Below, one piece after another: positions 1 to 9,100 of a DNA stretch of 64,000 nucleotides (its first letter is position 1; every line of letters begins with the position of its first letter). Source of the stretch: Beijerinckia sp. 28-YEA-48 (GTDB lineage Bacteria; Pseudomonadota; Alphaproteobacteria; Rhizobiales; Beijerinckiaceae); NCBI RefSeq assembly GCF_900104955.1, contig NZ_FNSI01000001.1:4622001-4686000 (forward strand), given 5' to 3'. The notes under the pieces were generated by a model. That model was not told the origin of the DNA, searched no databases, and saw only the letters and a list, made by a program, of their open reading frames with translations. A program made the position numbers and the translations under genes.

Positions 1-754
1 GGCCACCCTTGGCGCCAACGAACAGAGGTCCGTCTGCCGGCAGCGAGAAGGGGCAAAGCTCCAGATAATTTTCGACCGCCTGCCGCACTGGCTGGATGAC
101 CGGCGTCATGCGGGTTTTGCGGCCTTTGCCGGTGACGGTGAGCTGGTCGACGGCGCCGACCGGCGCTTCGGAGCGGCGGATCGACAAGGCCTCGGAAATG
201 CGCAGGCCCGCGCCATAGAGCAGGGCGAGGACGGCGGCGTCGCGTGCCAATATCCACGCTGGGCGCGTGTCGCCGGCCCGGCTCTCGGTCTGGGTCATGC
301 CCCGGGCGGCGGCCGGAGACACCGGTTTGGGCAGGGAGCGGGCGATTTTCGGGGTCTGCACCAAAGAGAAAACCGAAGCAGAGCCTTTGCCGTGTTTTTC
401 CAGAAAGCGGGCGAAGGAGCGTAGGCCGGCGAGCGCCCGCAGCAGCGAGCGGCTTTCGACGCCGGTGGACCGGCGGCTGGCCATGAAGCTGCGCAGGTCA
501 GCCGGCGCCAGGGCGGCGAACAGGGGTAGCGACACCGGCTCGCCGAAATGGTCCTGCAGGAAGGCGATAAATTGTCTGAGATCGCGTCCGTAGGCGGTGA
601 GCGTATGGTCGGCCAGCCGTCGCTCGGTGGCCAGTGCCGTCAGCCAGCGGCGCACCTCGGCCGCGAAGGCCGCGTCGGCACCGGGCAGGACAAGGCCTGA
701 AAAGGCGGCGGGGGAGTTGGCCGCCGTCGTGTCGGTTGTTATTTGATCGGTCAT
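1..754 (-). CDS. xerC: Tyrosine recombinase XerC, 3' part beyond the left edge
   Basis: This is the N-terminal 251 residues of a tyrosine recombinase. With XerD (at 32223) it resolves chromosome dimers at dif. The ATG lies at 752-754 and the frame stays open to base 1, so the C-terminus is outside the window. An N-terminal SAM-like core-binding domain (LADHTLTAYGRDLRQFIAFL) is followed by the catalytic domain, with the first catalytic Arg in GAGLRISEAL and the catalytic Lys in TGKGRKTR. The HxxR box and the Tyr nucleophile would be off the edge. XerC rather than XerD is chosen because a better XerD is present elsewhere in the window. That assignment is family-level inference. Confidence 0.9.
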   Translation of the reverse strand, partial: MTDQITTDTTAANSPAAFSGLVLPGADAAFAAEVRRWLTALATERRLADHTLTAYGRDLRQFIAFLQDHFGEPVSLPLFAALAPADLRSFMASRRSTGVESRSLLRALAGLRSFARFLEKHGKGSASVFSLVQTPKIARSLPKPVSPAAARGMTQTESRAGDTRPAWILARDAAVLALLYGAGLRISEALSIRRSEAPVGAVDQLTVTGKGRKTRMTPVIQPVRQAVENYLELCPFSLPADGPLFVGAKGG

Positions 755-855
755 GGGTCCAGCCTCGCCTGGGCCGGCTAATTTTCGGTTTCAGGCGAGG
801 CGGAACCTGGGAGACCCCCAGGGGGATCTATTTGAAGGGGCCGACTTTAAAGGGC

Positions 856-1179
856 TTATTTGCCCGCTTGGATCTGCTCGATGGCCTGGGCGAACAATTC
901 GTCCATGGTGCGGCGGATCTGGTGGTCGGACTGCTGCACGCCGGCGGCGTCGAAATCCTTGCGCAGCTTACGGAAAACGTCCTCGTCGCCGGCTTCTTCG
1001 ATATCCGCGACAATCACGGCCTTGGCATAGAGGTCGGCGTCGTCGCCGGTTTTGCCGAGTTTTTCGGCAGCCCAAAGACCGAGCAGCTTGTTGCGCCGGG
1101 CATTGGCCTTGAAGCGAAGCTCCTCATCGTGGGCAAACTTCTTCTCGAAGCCTTCCTCGCGCTTGTCAAAGCTGCTCAT
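856..1179 (-). CDS. DUF1476 protein, F1Fo-ATPase inhibitor zeta subunit family
   Basis: A 107-residue soluble, charged, helical protein. It begins MSSFDKREEGFEKKFAHDEE and carries the family hallmark ARRNKLLGLWAAEKLG. In Paracoccus this family is the zeta subunit, whose N-terminus inserts into F1 and blocks ATP hydrolysis. In most other Alphaproteobacteria it is annotated only as DUF1476. The start at 1177-1179 is preferred over an upstream in-frame start at 1227 because a GAGG Shine-Dalgarno stands about 9 bases before it and the family begins at this Met. It is divergent from purC, as in many Hyphomicrobiales. The inhibitor role is from family knowledge. Confidence 0.85.
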   Translation of the reverse strand: MSSFDKREEGFEKKFAHDEELRFKANARRNKLLGLWAAEKLGKTGDDADLYAKAVIVADIEEAGDEDVFRKLRKDFDAAGVQQSDHQIRRTMDELFAQAIEQIQAGK

Positions 1180-1497
1180 ACCTGGGGGTCCTCTCGGGGG
1201 TTGGCGGGGTGATTTAGCGGTCCCCATATAAGGCGCGGCCGTGACGATTGAAAGTGCGCCCCGGCGGCCGGGTGCTTGATGGCGAGCTGTTTCAGGCGCG
1301 GCAATTTGCTGGGCAAGAAAGGGCTTTGGCGCGCAGCTGGCGATTGTCAGGAGCAGCGGGACGGGATAGGAGGAAGCCCGCTCCGGAACGTTCAGCGAAG
1401 GGCCGAATCATTTGTCTGGCCGGTGCGGTCCGCAAGCCGGACGACCCGCTCCCGAGGCCGTCAATCGGATGCCGATCCTCAAACCACGGTAACGTCG
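1180..1497. other. Divergent intergenic region before purC
   Basis: About 320 bases between the zeta-subunit gene and purC, which diverge. It must hold both promoters. I see no convincing -35/-10 pair, riboswitch or terminator. An open frame runs through it in phase with purC from 1276, but its translation has no resemblance to the family and is treated as untranslated. Confidence 0.5.
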
Positions 1498-2262
1498 ATG
1501 AAATCCAAACGCCGCATCTACGAAGGCAAGGCCAAGGTTCTTTTTGAAGGGCCAGAGCCAGGCACGCTGATCCAGCATTTCAAGGACGACGCGACCGCCT
1601 TCAATGCCAAAAAGCATGAAGTGATCGACGGCAAGGGTGTGTTGAACAACCGTATCTCGGAATATGTGTTCCAGCACCTGAACGAGATCGGTGTGCCGAC
1701 GCATTTCATCCGCCGGCTCAACATGCGCGAGCAACTCATTCGCGAGGTCGAGATCATTCCGCTCGAAGTCGTCGTGCGCAATGTCGCCGCCGGCTCGCTG
1801 TCGCAGCGCCTGGGGATCGAGGAAGGCACGCAGCTGCCGCGCTCGATCATCGAATTCTATTATAAAAACGACCAGCTCAACGATCCGATGGTGTCGGAAG
1901 AGCACATCACGGCCTTCGGCTGGGCGACGCCGCAGGAAATCGACGACATCATGGGCCTCGCCATCCGCGTCAACGACTTCCTGTCGGGCCTGTTCCTGGG
2001 CGTCGGCATTCGTCTCGTCGATTTCAAGATGGAGACGGGCCGGCTGTGGGAAGGTGACATGATGCGCATTGTCGTCGCCGATGAAATCTCGCCGGATTCG
2101 TGCCGGCTGTGGGACATCAAGTCGTCCGACAAGCTGGACAAGGATCGGTTCCGTCGCGACATGGGCGGGCTTGTTGAAGCCTATACGGAAGTCGCCCGTC
2201 GGCTTGGCATCATGAACGACAACGAGGCGGCGCGTCCCACTGGTCCCAAACTGGTTGAATAG
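1498..2262 (+). CDS. purC: Phosphoribosylaminoimidazole-succinocarboxamide synthase
   Basis: A SAICAR synthetase of 254 residues. It joins CAIR and aspartate using ATP in de novo purine synthesis. The protein starts [18 protein letters not shown], the usual N-terminus with the ATP-grasp EGKAK loop. It has the conserved [11 protein letters not shown] and LVDFKMETG segments and ends at normal length. The start is set at the ATG 1498-1500 because family homology begins there, although the frame is open further upstream. It is the first gene of a purC-purS-purQ-purL run on the plus strand, so the cluster covers FGAM synthesis and the SAICAR step. Confidence 0.97.
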   Translation: MKSKRRIYEGKAKVLFEGPEPGTLIQHFKDDATAFNAKKHEVIDGKGVLNNRISEYVFQHLNEIGVPTHFIRRLNMREQLIREVEIIPLEVVVRNVAAGSLSQRLGIEEGTQLPRSIIEFYYKNDQLNDPMVSEEHITAFGWATPQEIDDIMGLAIRVNDFLSGLFLGVGIRLVDFKMETGRLWEGDMMRIVVADEISPDSCRLWDIKSSDKLDKDRFRRDMGGLVEAYTEVARRLGIMNDNEAARPTGPKLVE

Positions 2263-2340
2263 TCGTTTTATAATAGCCTTTCCGTAAGAACTGTGTCGGC
2301 CTCTGCCGTTGTCGGCGGAGGTCGCGATCTGGAGCAAAGA

Positions 2341-2580
2341 ATGAAAGCGCGTGTCACCGTCACGTTGAAGACGGGCGTTCTCGATCCGCAGGGTAAAGCC
2401 ATCGAGGGCGCGCTGCGTTCGCTCGGCATCGATGGTGTCGACAGCGTGCGGCAAGGCAAAGTATTCGACATCGAGCTGGGCACGGCCGATAAAGCTGGCG
2501 CCGAGGCGGCGTTGAAGAACGCCTGCGAGAAGCTGCTCGCCAATACGGTGGTCGAGAACTATCGCGTCGAAATTCTCTGA
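2341..2580 (+). CDS. purS: FGAM synthase subunit PurS
   Basis: A 79-residue small subunit of the three-part formylglycinamidine ribonucleotide synthase, where it bridges PurL and PurQ. The sequence begins MKARVTVTLKTGVLDPQGKA and ends ENYRVEIL, both typical of PurS. A GGAG lies 8 bases before the ATG at 2341, so the longer in-frame version from 2293 is rejected. It is followed 18 bases later by purQ. The separate small subunit means this organism uses the small PurL type rather than the fused enterobacterial enzyme. Confidence 0.95.
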   Translation: MKARVTVTLKTGVLDPQGKAIEGALRSLGIDGVDSVRQGKVFDIELGTADKAGAEAALKNACEKLLANTVVENYRVEIL

Positions 2581-2598
2581 GGCGATGGAGATCTTTCG

Positions 2599-3297
2599 AT
2601 GAAAGCCGCCGTCCTTCTGTTTCCGGGCATCAATCGCGAGAATGATGTGGCGCGCGCGCTGGCGCAGGCCGGCGTCAAGCCGACCATCGTTTGGCACGCC
2701 GAACATAATCTGCCGCAAGGTACCGATCTCGTCGTCGTGCCCGGCGGCTTCAGCTATGGCGACTATCTGCGCTGCGGCGCCATTGCCGGCCGCGCCAATA
2801 TCATGGACGCGGTGCGCGCCCATGCGGCACGCGGCGGCCTGGTGCTGGGCATCTGCAACGGCTTCCAGATTCTGTGCGAGAGCGGCCTGCTGCCTGGCGT
2901 GCTGATGCGCAATCGCGATCTGAAATTCGTCTGCAAGGAACAGCACCTGCGCGTCGAACGTCATGACACGCCCTACACCAATGCCTATGGTCACCATCAG
3001 ATCATCAAGGTCTGCATCGCCCATGGCGAAGGCAATTATGTTGCCGATACGCAGACGCTCGTGGCGCTTGAAGGCGACGGCCGGGTGGCCTTCCGTTATT
3101 GCGATGCGGCCGGCCATGTTGGCGGCAAGGGTAATCCGAACGGCTCGATGAACGACATCGCCGGCATCTATTCGGAGAAGCACAATGTGCTCGGCATGAT
3201 GCCGCATCCGGAAAACCTGATCGATTCTCTTGTCGGCGGCATCGATGGCCGCGGCATGTTCGAAAGTCTTGGCGCGTTCGGCGCGCGCGCCGCATGA
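2599..3297 (+). CDS. purQ: FGAM synthase glutaminase subunit PurQ
   Basis: A class I glutamine amidotransferase of 232 residues that supplies ammonia to PurL. The nucleophile is Cys86 in GICNGFQ. The catalytic His-x-Glu lies near the C-terminus in MMPHPEN. The N-terminus MKAAVLLFPGINRENDV and the oxyanion segment VVPGGFSYGDYLRCG are standard. It sits between purS and purL with short spacers, consistent with one transcript and complex assembly. Confidence 0.97.
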   Translation: MKAAVLLFPGINRENDVARALAQAGVKPTIVWHAEHNLPQGTDLVVVPGGFSYGDYLRCGAIAGRANIMDAVRAHAARGGLVLGICNGFQILCESGLLPGVLMRNRDLKFVCKEQHLRVERHDTPYTNAYGHHQIIKVCIAHGEGNYVADTQTLVALEGDGRVAFRYCDAAGHVGGKGNPNGSMNDIAGIYSEKHNVLGMMPHPENLIDSLVGGIDGRGMFESLGAFGARAA

Positions 3298-3336
3298 GGC
3301 GTGCCGCCGTTTCTTTCTCGCGCGGTCCGTAACCGG

Positions 3337-5553
3337 ATGGAACCAGTGCATCGTAACGAACCTGAAATCACGCCGGCCCTTGTTGCTGAACATGGGCTGA
3401 AACCCGATGAATATGAGCGCATTCTCGCTCTGATTGGGCGCACGCCGACGATAACTGAACTCGGCATTTTCTCAGCGATGTGGAACGAGCATTGTTCCTA
3501 TAAGTCGTCGCGCCTGCATCTGCGTTCCTTGCCGACGAAGGCGCCGTGGGTGATCCAGGGGCCGGGCGAAAACGCGGGCGTCATCGACATCGGTGACGGC
3601 GATGCCTGTATCTTCAAGATGGAAAGCCACAACCATCCGTCGTTCATCGAGCCCTATCAGGGCGCGGCGACTGGCGTTGGCGGCATTCTGCGCGACGTCT
3701 TCACCATGGGCGCGCGGCCCGTGGCTTGTCTCAATCTACTGCGCTTCGGTTCGCCCGATCATCCGCGCACGCGTCATCTGCTTGAAGGCGTGGTCGCCGG
3801 CATCGGCGGCTATGGCAATTCCTTCGGCGTGCCGACGGTCGGTGGGTCGGTGAATTTCGATAAGCGCTATGACGGCAACATCCTCGTTAACGCCATGGCG
3901 GTGGGCATCGCCAAGGCGAATGAGATTTTCTACGCCAAGGCGACGGGCGTCGGCCGGCCGATTGTCTATCTCGGTTCCAAGACTGGGCGCGATGGCATTC
4001 ACGGCGCGACGATGGCCTCAGCCGAATTCGACGAGAACAGCGACGAGAAGCGCCCGACGGTGCAGGTCGGCGATCCGTTCTCGGAAAAGCTGTTGCTCGA
4101 AGCAACGCTTGAGATCATGGCCAAGGGCTGCGTCATCGCCATCCAGGACATGGGTGCGGCGGGCCTCACCTCTTCGGCGGTCGAGATGGGTGCCAAGGGC
4201 GATCTCGGCATCGAACTCGATCTTGATAAAGTGCCGTGCCGCGAAGAAGGCATGAGCGCTTACGAGATGATGTTGTCGGAGAGCCAGGAGCGTATGCTCA
4301 TGGTGCTCGATCCCGCCAAGGAAGAAGAGGCCGAAGCCATCTTCCGCAAATGGGGCCTCGACTTCGCGGTGATCGGCAAGACCACCGACACGCTGCGTTT
4401 CGTCATCAAGCATCAAGGCGAAGTGAAAGCCGATCTGCCGATCAAGGAACTCGGCGATGAGGCGCCGCTCTATGATCGGCCGCATGTGGAAACACCGAAG
4501 CTGCCGGTCATCGACGCGGCGCAGATCAATGCGCCGATGCCGCATGATCAGGCGCTGCTGCAATTGCTGGCTTCGCCCGACCAGTGCTCGAAGCGCTGGG
4601 TGTGGGAACAGTATGACCATCTCATTCTCGGCAACACCGTGCAGCAGCCCGGTGGTGACGCGGCGGTGATTCGTCTTGGCGATGGGCCGAAGGGTCTGGC
4701 GCTGTGCACCGACGTGACGCAGCGTTATTGCGAGGCTGATCCGTTCGAGGGCGGCAAGCAGGCGGTGGCCGAAGCCTGGCGCAATTTGACTGCGACCGGC
4801 GCGCTGCCACGTGCGCTGACCGACAATCTCAACTTCGGCAATCCGGAGCGGCCCGAGATCATGGGCCAGTTCGTTGGCTGCGTGCGCGGCATCGGCGAAG
4901 CGGCGCGGGCACTCGACTTCCCGATCGTCTCGGGCAACGTCTCGCTCTACAACGAGACTCAGGGGCGCGGCATCCTGCCGACACCGTCCATTGGTGGCGT
5001 TGGACTAGTTGCTGATGTGACGAAGACCGTCGGCATTGGCTTCCGTTCGGTTGGCGAAACCATCCTGCTGATCGGTGAAACCCAGGGCTGGCTCGGTCAG
5101 TCGATCTATCTGCGCGATGTCTGCGGCCGCACCGAGGGCGCGCCGCCGCCGGTCGACCTGGCGGCCGAGCGCCGCAATGGCGATGCGGTGCGGGCCCTGA
5201 TTGGTACTGGGCTGATCGCCGCCTGCCACGATCTCTCCGATGGTGGCCTGGCGCTTGGCTTGGCGGAAATGGCGCTGCCTTACGGTGTCGGCGCGACGAT
5301 CGCCGATCCGGCCGAGGGTGTGTCGCTCACCGGCTGGCTGTTTGGCGAAGACCAGGGGCGCTATCTCCTGGCCTGCCAGACGCCCAACCTTGAGGATGTC
5401 GAGGCGCAGCTGCGCGCCGCCGGCGTGCCCTTTGCGGTTATTGGTCGCACCGAAGGCAATGTTCTGGCCCTGCCCGGCGCTGCCCCGCTCTCCGTCCGGG
5501 CGATGCAACGGTCGCATGAGAGCTGGCTGCCGGATTACGTCGGCAAGGCCTGA
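3337..5553 (+). CDS. purL: FGAM synthase large subunit PurL
   Basis: The ATP-dependent synthase subunit (738 residues from this start) of the small PurL type that needs PurS and PurQ. Visible markers are [20 protein letters not shown] at the N-terminus, [14 protein letters not shown], the substrate loop MESHNHPSF and [11 protein letters not shown]. These belong to the duplicated AIRS-type domains. A GTG at 3301 would add 12 residues, but it lies only a few bases after the purQ stop and precedes the family homology, so the ATG at 3337 is chosen with moderate certainty. Its stop is 14 bases before the next small gene, suggesting read-through transcription into bolA-grxD. Confidence 0.96.
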   Translation: MEPVHRNEPEITPALVAEHGLKPDEYERILALIGRTPTITELGIFSAMWNEHCSYKSSRLHLRSLPTKAPWVIQGPGENAGVIDIGDGDACIFKMESHNHPSFIEPYQGAATGVGGILRDVFTMGARPVACLNLLRFGSPDHPRTRHLLEGVVAGIGGYGNSFGVPTVGGSVNFDKRYDGNILVNAMAVGIAKANEIFYAKATGVGRPIVYLGSKTGRDGIHGATMASAEFDENSDEKRPTVQVGDPFSEKLLLEATLEIMAKGCVIAIQDMGAAGLTSSAVEMGAKGDLGIELDLDKVPCREEGMSAYEMMLSESQERMLMVLDPAKEEEAEAIFRKWGLDFAVIGKTTDTLRFVIKHQGEVKADLPIKELGDEAPLYDRPHVETPKLPVIDAAQINAPMPHDQALLQLLASPDQCSKRWVWEQYDHLILGNTVQQPGGDAAVIRLGDGPKGLALCTDVTQRYCEADPFEGGKQAVAEAWRNLTATGALPRALTDNLNFGNPERPEIMGQFVGCVRGIGEAARALDFPIVSGNVSLYNETQGRGILPTPSIGGVGLVADVTKTVGIGFRSVGETILLIGETQGWLGQSIYLRDVCGRTEGAPPPVDLAAERRNGDAVRALIGTGLIAACHDLSDGGLALGLAEMALPYGVGATIADPAEGVSLTGWLFGEDQGRYLLACQTPNLEDVEAQLRAAGVPFAVIGRTEGNVLALPGAAPLSVRAMQRSHESWLPDYVGKA

Positions 5554-5567
5554 CACAGGAGCTGCGG

Positions 5568-5771
5568 ATGGTCTTCATCGAGGTGAAATCGCTGGGCGGC
5601 ATCAATTATCTGCGCGCCGCCGATGTGGTGGCGGTGCAATATGTCGAACCGAGGAAGAGCACGGTGGTTCTGGGCACCGGGGCGTTGATCCAATGCGTCG
5701 AGGCGGCCAAGGATATCGCCGAGCGGGTCGAAGCGGCTGTCGCGGCCACCGCGGCGGGATTGAAAGGGTAA
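5568..5771 (+). CDS. Small protein of unknown function between purL and bolA
   Basis: A 67-residue ORF starting MVFIEVKSLGGINYLRAADV and ending in an Ala-rich helix. A GGAG Shine-Dalgarno lies about 7 bases upstream of the ATG. It fills the space between purL (14 bases upstream) and bolA (4 bases downstream) with no slack, which supports it as a real operon member. The first half looks like beta strands and the second half like one amphipathic helix. There is no signal peptide, membrane segment or Cys. I do not recognise the family and propose no function. Confidence 0.7.
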   Translation: MVFIEVKSLGGINYLRAADVVAVQYVEPRKSTVVLGTGALIQCVEAAKDIAERVEAAVAATAAGLKG

Positions 5772-5775
5772 GACC

Positions 5776-6009
5776 ATGGCGATGCAGGCGAATGAGATCG
5801 AACGGCTGATCCGGGAGGCGCTGCCGGATGCCCAGGTCGAGATCAAGGACCTGGCCGGGGACGGCGACCATTATGCCGCCACGGTCGTTTCGGCCGCTTT
5901 CAAGGGTAAGAGTCGGGTCCAGCAGCACCAGATCGTCTATGCGGCGCTGAAAGGCCAGATGGGCGGCGTCTTGCATGCCCTGGCCCTGCAGACGAGCGTC
6001 CCGGATTAG
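5776..6009 (+). CDS. bolA: BolA family protein
   Basis: A 77-residue BolA/IbaG-type protein. The class II KH-like fold is indicated by AAFKGKSRVQQHQIVYAAL, with its helix-turn and conserved His. It ends with GVLHALALQTSVPD. BolA proteins pair with monothiol glutaredoxins to handle [2Fe-2S] clusters, and grxD follows directly, so a joint role in iron-sulfur trafficking or iron sensing is likely. A second BolA homologue lies at 52599-52877. This one, beside grxD, is the likelier glutaredoxin partner. Confidence 0.92.
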   Translation: MAMQANEIERLIREALPDAQVEIKDLAGDGDHYAATVVSAAFKGKSRVQQHQIVYAALKGQMGGVLHALALQTSVPD

Positions 6010-6092
6010 CACCCTCTGGCAGGGGCTCTGCGGAGCGTCTATATAGGCAAATGACAGCGGAGCCTTGACCTCCGTTTTGAAAGGATTTGGCC

Positions 6093-6434
6093 ATGGCCAA
6101 TGCGCAGGAACAGATTGCCAAGGAAATCGCCGGCAACGACGTCGTGCTGTTCATGAAGGGCACGCCGCAATTCCCGATGTGCGGTTTCTCCAGCCAGGTT
6201 GTGCAGATTCTCGATTACCTGGGCGTCCCCTTCAAGGGCGTCAACGTGCTCGACGACGAAGGCATCCGCCAGGGCATCAAGGAATTCTCCAACTGGCCGA
6301 CCATTCCGCAGCTCTATGTGAAGGGCGAATTCGTCGGCGGTTGTGACATCATCCGCGAAATGTTCCAGGCCGGCGAGCTTGCCGCGCATTTCAAGGACAA
6401 TGGCGTGCCGGTGTCCGAGGCGGCCAACTCCTAA
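6093..6434 (+). CDS. grxD: Monothiol glutaredoxin GrxD
   Basis: A 113-residue Grx4/GrxD-type monothiol glutaredoxin that binds a glutathione-ligated [2Fe-2S] cluster and transfers it. The active site is CGFS with Cys30, preceded by the conserved [33 protein letters not shown] is the glutathione-binding region. The ATG at 6093 has AGGA 7 bases upstream, and the in-frame TTG at 6087 is less likely. It is downstream of bolA on the same strand, with an 83-base gap that may hold its own promoter. Confidence 0.96.
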   Translation: MANAQEQIAKEIAGNDVVLFMKGTPQFPMCGFSSQVVQILDYLGVPFKGVNVLDDEGIRQGIKEFSNWPTIPQLYVKGEFVGGCDIIREMFQAGELAAHFKDNGVPVSEAANS

Positions 6435-6450
6435 ACTTCCTGCCTGAGGG

Positions 6451-6509
6451 TCTAGAGCAAATCACGTTTCGGTAGAAACGTGATTTTGCTTAGATTCTCT
6501 TATTTGGAC
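6451..6509. repeat. Palindromic intergenic repeat, copy A
   Basis: A perfect 12-bp stem (AAATCACGTTTC at 6459-6470 and its complement at 6475-6486) around a GGTA loop, followed by a 25-bp module (6485-6509). That module recurs at 36036-36060 with one mismatch. The hairpin lies between the convergent grxD and DUF167 genes and could also act as a terminator. The module runs into the DUF167 coding region, so the last codons and stop of that gene are repeat-derived. Confidence 0.8.
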
Positions 6510-6820
6510 AGCAGGGCCGTCAGCTTTTTGTCTATCTCTTGAACATCGCCTGAAATCGCCAGCACCTTGCTGCGTGCGGTGGCGCCGCTGCGCAGGCTCA
6601 CCGCCGAGCGCGGCAGGCCGAGTGTTTCAGCCACCAGCCGAATCAGCGCCACATTGGCTTTGCCGTCTTCAGGCACCGCGCGGACCCGGACTTTCGCGAC
6701 CGTCGAACCGTTCGCCAGGGTAGCGCTGCCGTCAATATTGTCGCGCGCCGCTTTCGGCGTCAGTCGCACCGAGAGCAGCACTTCGCCGTCACGCAGCGTC
6801 CAAGGCCGGGCGGCGCCCAA
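6500..6820 (-). CDS. DUF167 (YggU-type) protein
   Basis: A 106-residue DUF167 family protein of unknown biochemical role. The core is VRLTPKAARDNIDG, then RVRAVPEDGKANVALIRLVA and the Gly/Ser segment LRSGATARSKVLAISG. It lies 12 bases after yggT, the usual pairing in Alphaproteobacteria. The start is odd: the frame is closed by a stop just upstream, so the TTG at 6818-6820 or a later codon must serve, and no strong Shine-Dalgarno is visible. Its last three codons and stop overlap the dispersed repeat at 6451-6509, so the C-terminal tail appears to have been replaced. Confidence 0.85.
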   Translation of the reverse strand: MGAARPWTLRDGEVLLSVRLTPKAARDNIDGSATLANGSTVAKVRVRAVPEDGKANVALIRLVAETLGLPRSAVSLRSGATARSKVLAISGDVQEIDKKLTALLSK

Positions 6821-6832
6821 TCACTTGCCCAG

Positions 6833-7129
6833 TCACATGCCGATGAAGGACGGGTAGATGTAATAGGCGATGATTCGCTGCAGCAGGAAGATCAGCAGCA
6901 GCAGCACGACCGGGGACAGGTCGACCGCGCCCATATTGGGCAGGATATTGCGAATCGGACGCAGCAGCGGTTCGGTGACGGCGGTCAGGGCCGACCAGAT
7001 CGCCCGCACGAAATCATTGCGATAGTTAATCACGTTGAAGGCGATCAACCAGGACAGGACCGCCGAAACGACGATCACCCACGTATAGAGATCAAGGACA
7101 AGCAGAATAACGTCCAGAATCGCACGCAT
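6833..7129 (-). CDS. YggT family membrane protein
   Basis: A 98-residue integral membrane protein with two hydrophobic blocks. The first is MRAILDVILLVLDLYTWVIV, and the second is VVLLLLIFLLQRIIAYY near the end. The conserved PLLRPIRNILP linker lies between them. YggT proteins are linked to membrane organisation or osmotic shock tolerance in some bacteria, but no reaction is known. The ATG at 7127-7129 fits the family; an open extension to 7246 has no homology. It is probably co-transcribed with the DUF167 gene. Confidence 0.9.
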   Translation of the reverse strand: MRAILDVILLVLDLYTWVIVVSAVLSWLIAFNVINYRNDFVRAIWSALTAVTEPLLRPIRNILPNMGAVDLSPVVLLLLIFLLQRIIAYYIYPSFIGM

Positions 7130-7334
7130 AGGCCCACCGGCTGCAAGAGGATCACTGCGCCGGTTTAGAGCATTTTTTCCCATTGGGGAATGGCTTGAGG
7201 GGCGTTTGCAAGGATTGGCTTGGCAATGTCCGCGCCGGACGCCCACCGCCCTGTGTTAGCGCCTCATTCTTGCCAGTCTTGCGTTGACAGTGCGCCAGCC
7301 GGGCCGTAAACCACGGCCGCTGGATCCTAGATCC

Positions 7335-7776
<442 letters not shown>

Positions 7777-8943
7777 ATGAAACGTGGTGGATTGCTTTTG
7801 GGACTAGCAGCGTCGTTTCTGGCGACGGCGGTCCTCGCGCAGCAGCCCGTCAAGATCGGCATGATCACGACGCTGTCGGGGCCTGCGGGTTATCTGGGGC
7901 AGGACGTGCGCGACGGCTTCAAGCTCGCTGTCGACATGGCCGACGGCAAGCTCGGCGGCGTGCCGATCGAGATGGTTGTCGAGGACGATGGTCTCAAGCC
8001 TGGCCAAGGCAAGCAGATCGCCGAACGGATGATGACGGTCGATAAGATTAAGCTGATCAGCGGTCTGGTCTTCTCCAATGTGGCCTCCGCTGTCGTGCCC
8101 GATGTTCTCGATGCGGGTGGCATCGTCATCAGTCCAAATGCCGGCCCTTCGGAATTCGCTGGCCGCGAGTGTCATCGCAACTACTTCGTGATGTCCTGGC
8201 TCACCGACACGATGCAGGGCAGCGCTGGGCGCAATGCCACGCAGCTTGGTTACAAGCGCGCTTTTGTTCTGGCGCCGAACTATGCCGCCGGTCGTGATGC
8301 GATCACTGGCTTCAAGCGTTTCTTCGAAGGTCAGGTCATCGGCGAAATCTATACGCGCCTCGATCAGACCGATTTCGCCGCCGAGATGGCGCAGATCCGC
8401 GCGGCCAAGCCCGATGTGGTATTCCAGTTTCAGCCCGGCGGTCTCGGCATCGCGTTCCTGCGCCAATATCAGCAAGCTGGCCTGTTGGGGACGATTCCGA
8501 TGGTGATCGCCGAGCCGTCCATGGATCATGCGATTCTGAAAGCTGTCGGCGAGTCGGCACTCGGACTGAACGTCTCGGGAAATTGGAATACCGATCTCGA
8601 CAACGCCGCTAACAAGACTTTTGTCGCCGCTTTCACCAAGGCCTATGGCCGCGTGCCGACGATGTATGCCGCACAGGGGTATGACACGGCGCGCGCCATC
8701 GGCGCGGCGCTGGGCAAGACTGGCGGCAAGGTTGATGACGCAGCCGCATTCCGCACCGCGATGCTGCAAGCTGATTTTGAATCGGTGCGCGGTTCTTTCA
8801 AGTTCGGCGTCAATCAGCATCCGGTTCAGAACTGGTATGCCATGATCGTGGAGAAAGACGCGAACGGCGCGCCGACGTTGAAGACGACGGGCACGATCCT
8901 GTCGAACTATGTCGATCCCTTCGCCGAGCAGTGCAAGCCGTAA
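7777..8943 (+). CDS. ABC transporter substrate-binding protein, LIV/urea type (orphan)
   Basis: A periplasmic binding protein (type I fold, Peripla_BP_6 family) of 388 residues. A Sec signal peptide, MKRGGLLLGLAASFLATAVL, ends near Ala-Gln. The mature protein starts PVKIGMITTLSGPAGYLGQD, typical for branched-chain amino acid, urea or aromatic acid binders. AGGAG stands about 5 bases before the ATG at 7777. No permease or ATPase gene adjoins it. Either it serves a transporter encoded elsewhere or shares the LIV system at 15-18.5 kb. The ligand cannot be read from sequence. Confidence 0.88.
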   Translation: MKRGGLLLGLAASFLATAVLAQQPVKIGMITTLSGPAGYLGQDVRDGFKLAVDMADGKLGGVPIEMVVEDDGLKPGQGKQIAERMMTVDKIKLISGLVFSNVASAVVPDVLDAGGIVISPNAGPSEFAGRECHRNYFVMSWLTDTMQGSAGRNATQLGYKRAFVLAPNYAAGRDAITGFKRFFEGQVIGEIYTRLDQTDFAAEMAQIRAAKPDVVFQFQPGGLGIAFLRQYQQAGLLGTIPMVIAEPSMDHAILKAVGESALGLNVSGNWNTDLDNAANKTFVAAFTKAYGRVPTMYAAQGYDTARAIGAALGKTGGKVDDAAAFRTAMLQADFESVRGSFKFGVNQHPVQNWYAMIVEKDANGAPTLKTTGTILSNYVDPFAEQCKP

Positions 8944-9100
8944 CGCGCTGTTCGCTGCCTGGAGCCTTTGCTTCAGGCGGCGATACTCTTGGCATCGTCG
9001 TGCCTGCCACCGGGAATTGTCTCAGGGCGTTCGATGAGTCAGACTGCTCGGTGCGTTCCTAGGCCAGGAACATGGCCGAGGAAGCGCTGAGGAAACGCCA

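Noticed and set aside
1408-3393. 661-codon minus-strand frame opposite purC-purL
   Set aside because: It is antisense to three certain purine genes. Its His/Arg/Asp-rich translation is the usual mirror of GC-rich codon bias, and it has no family resemblance.
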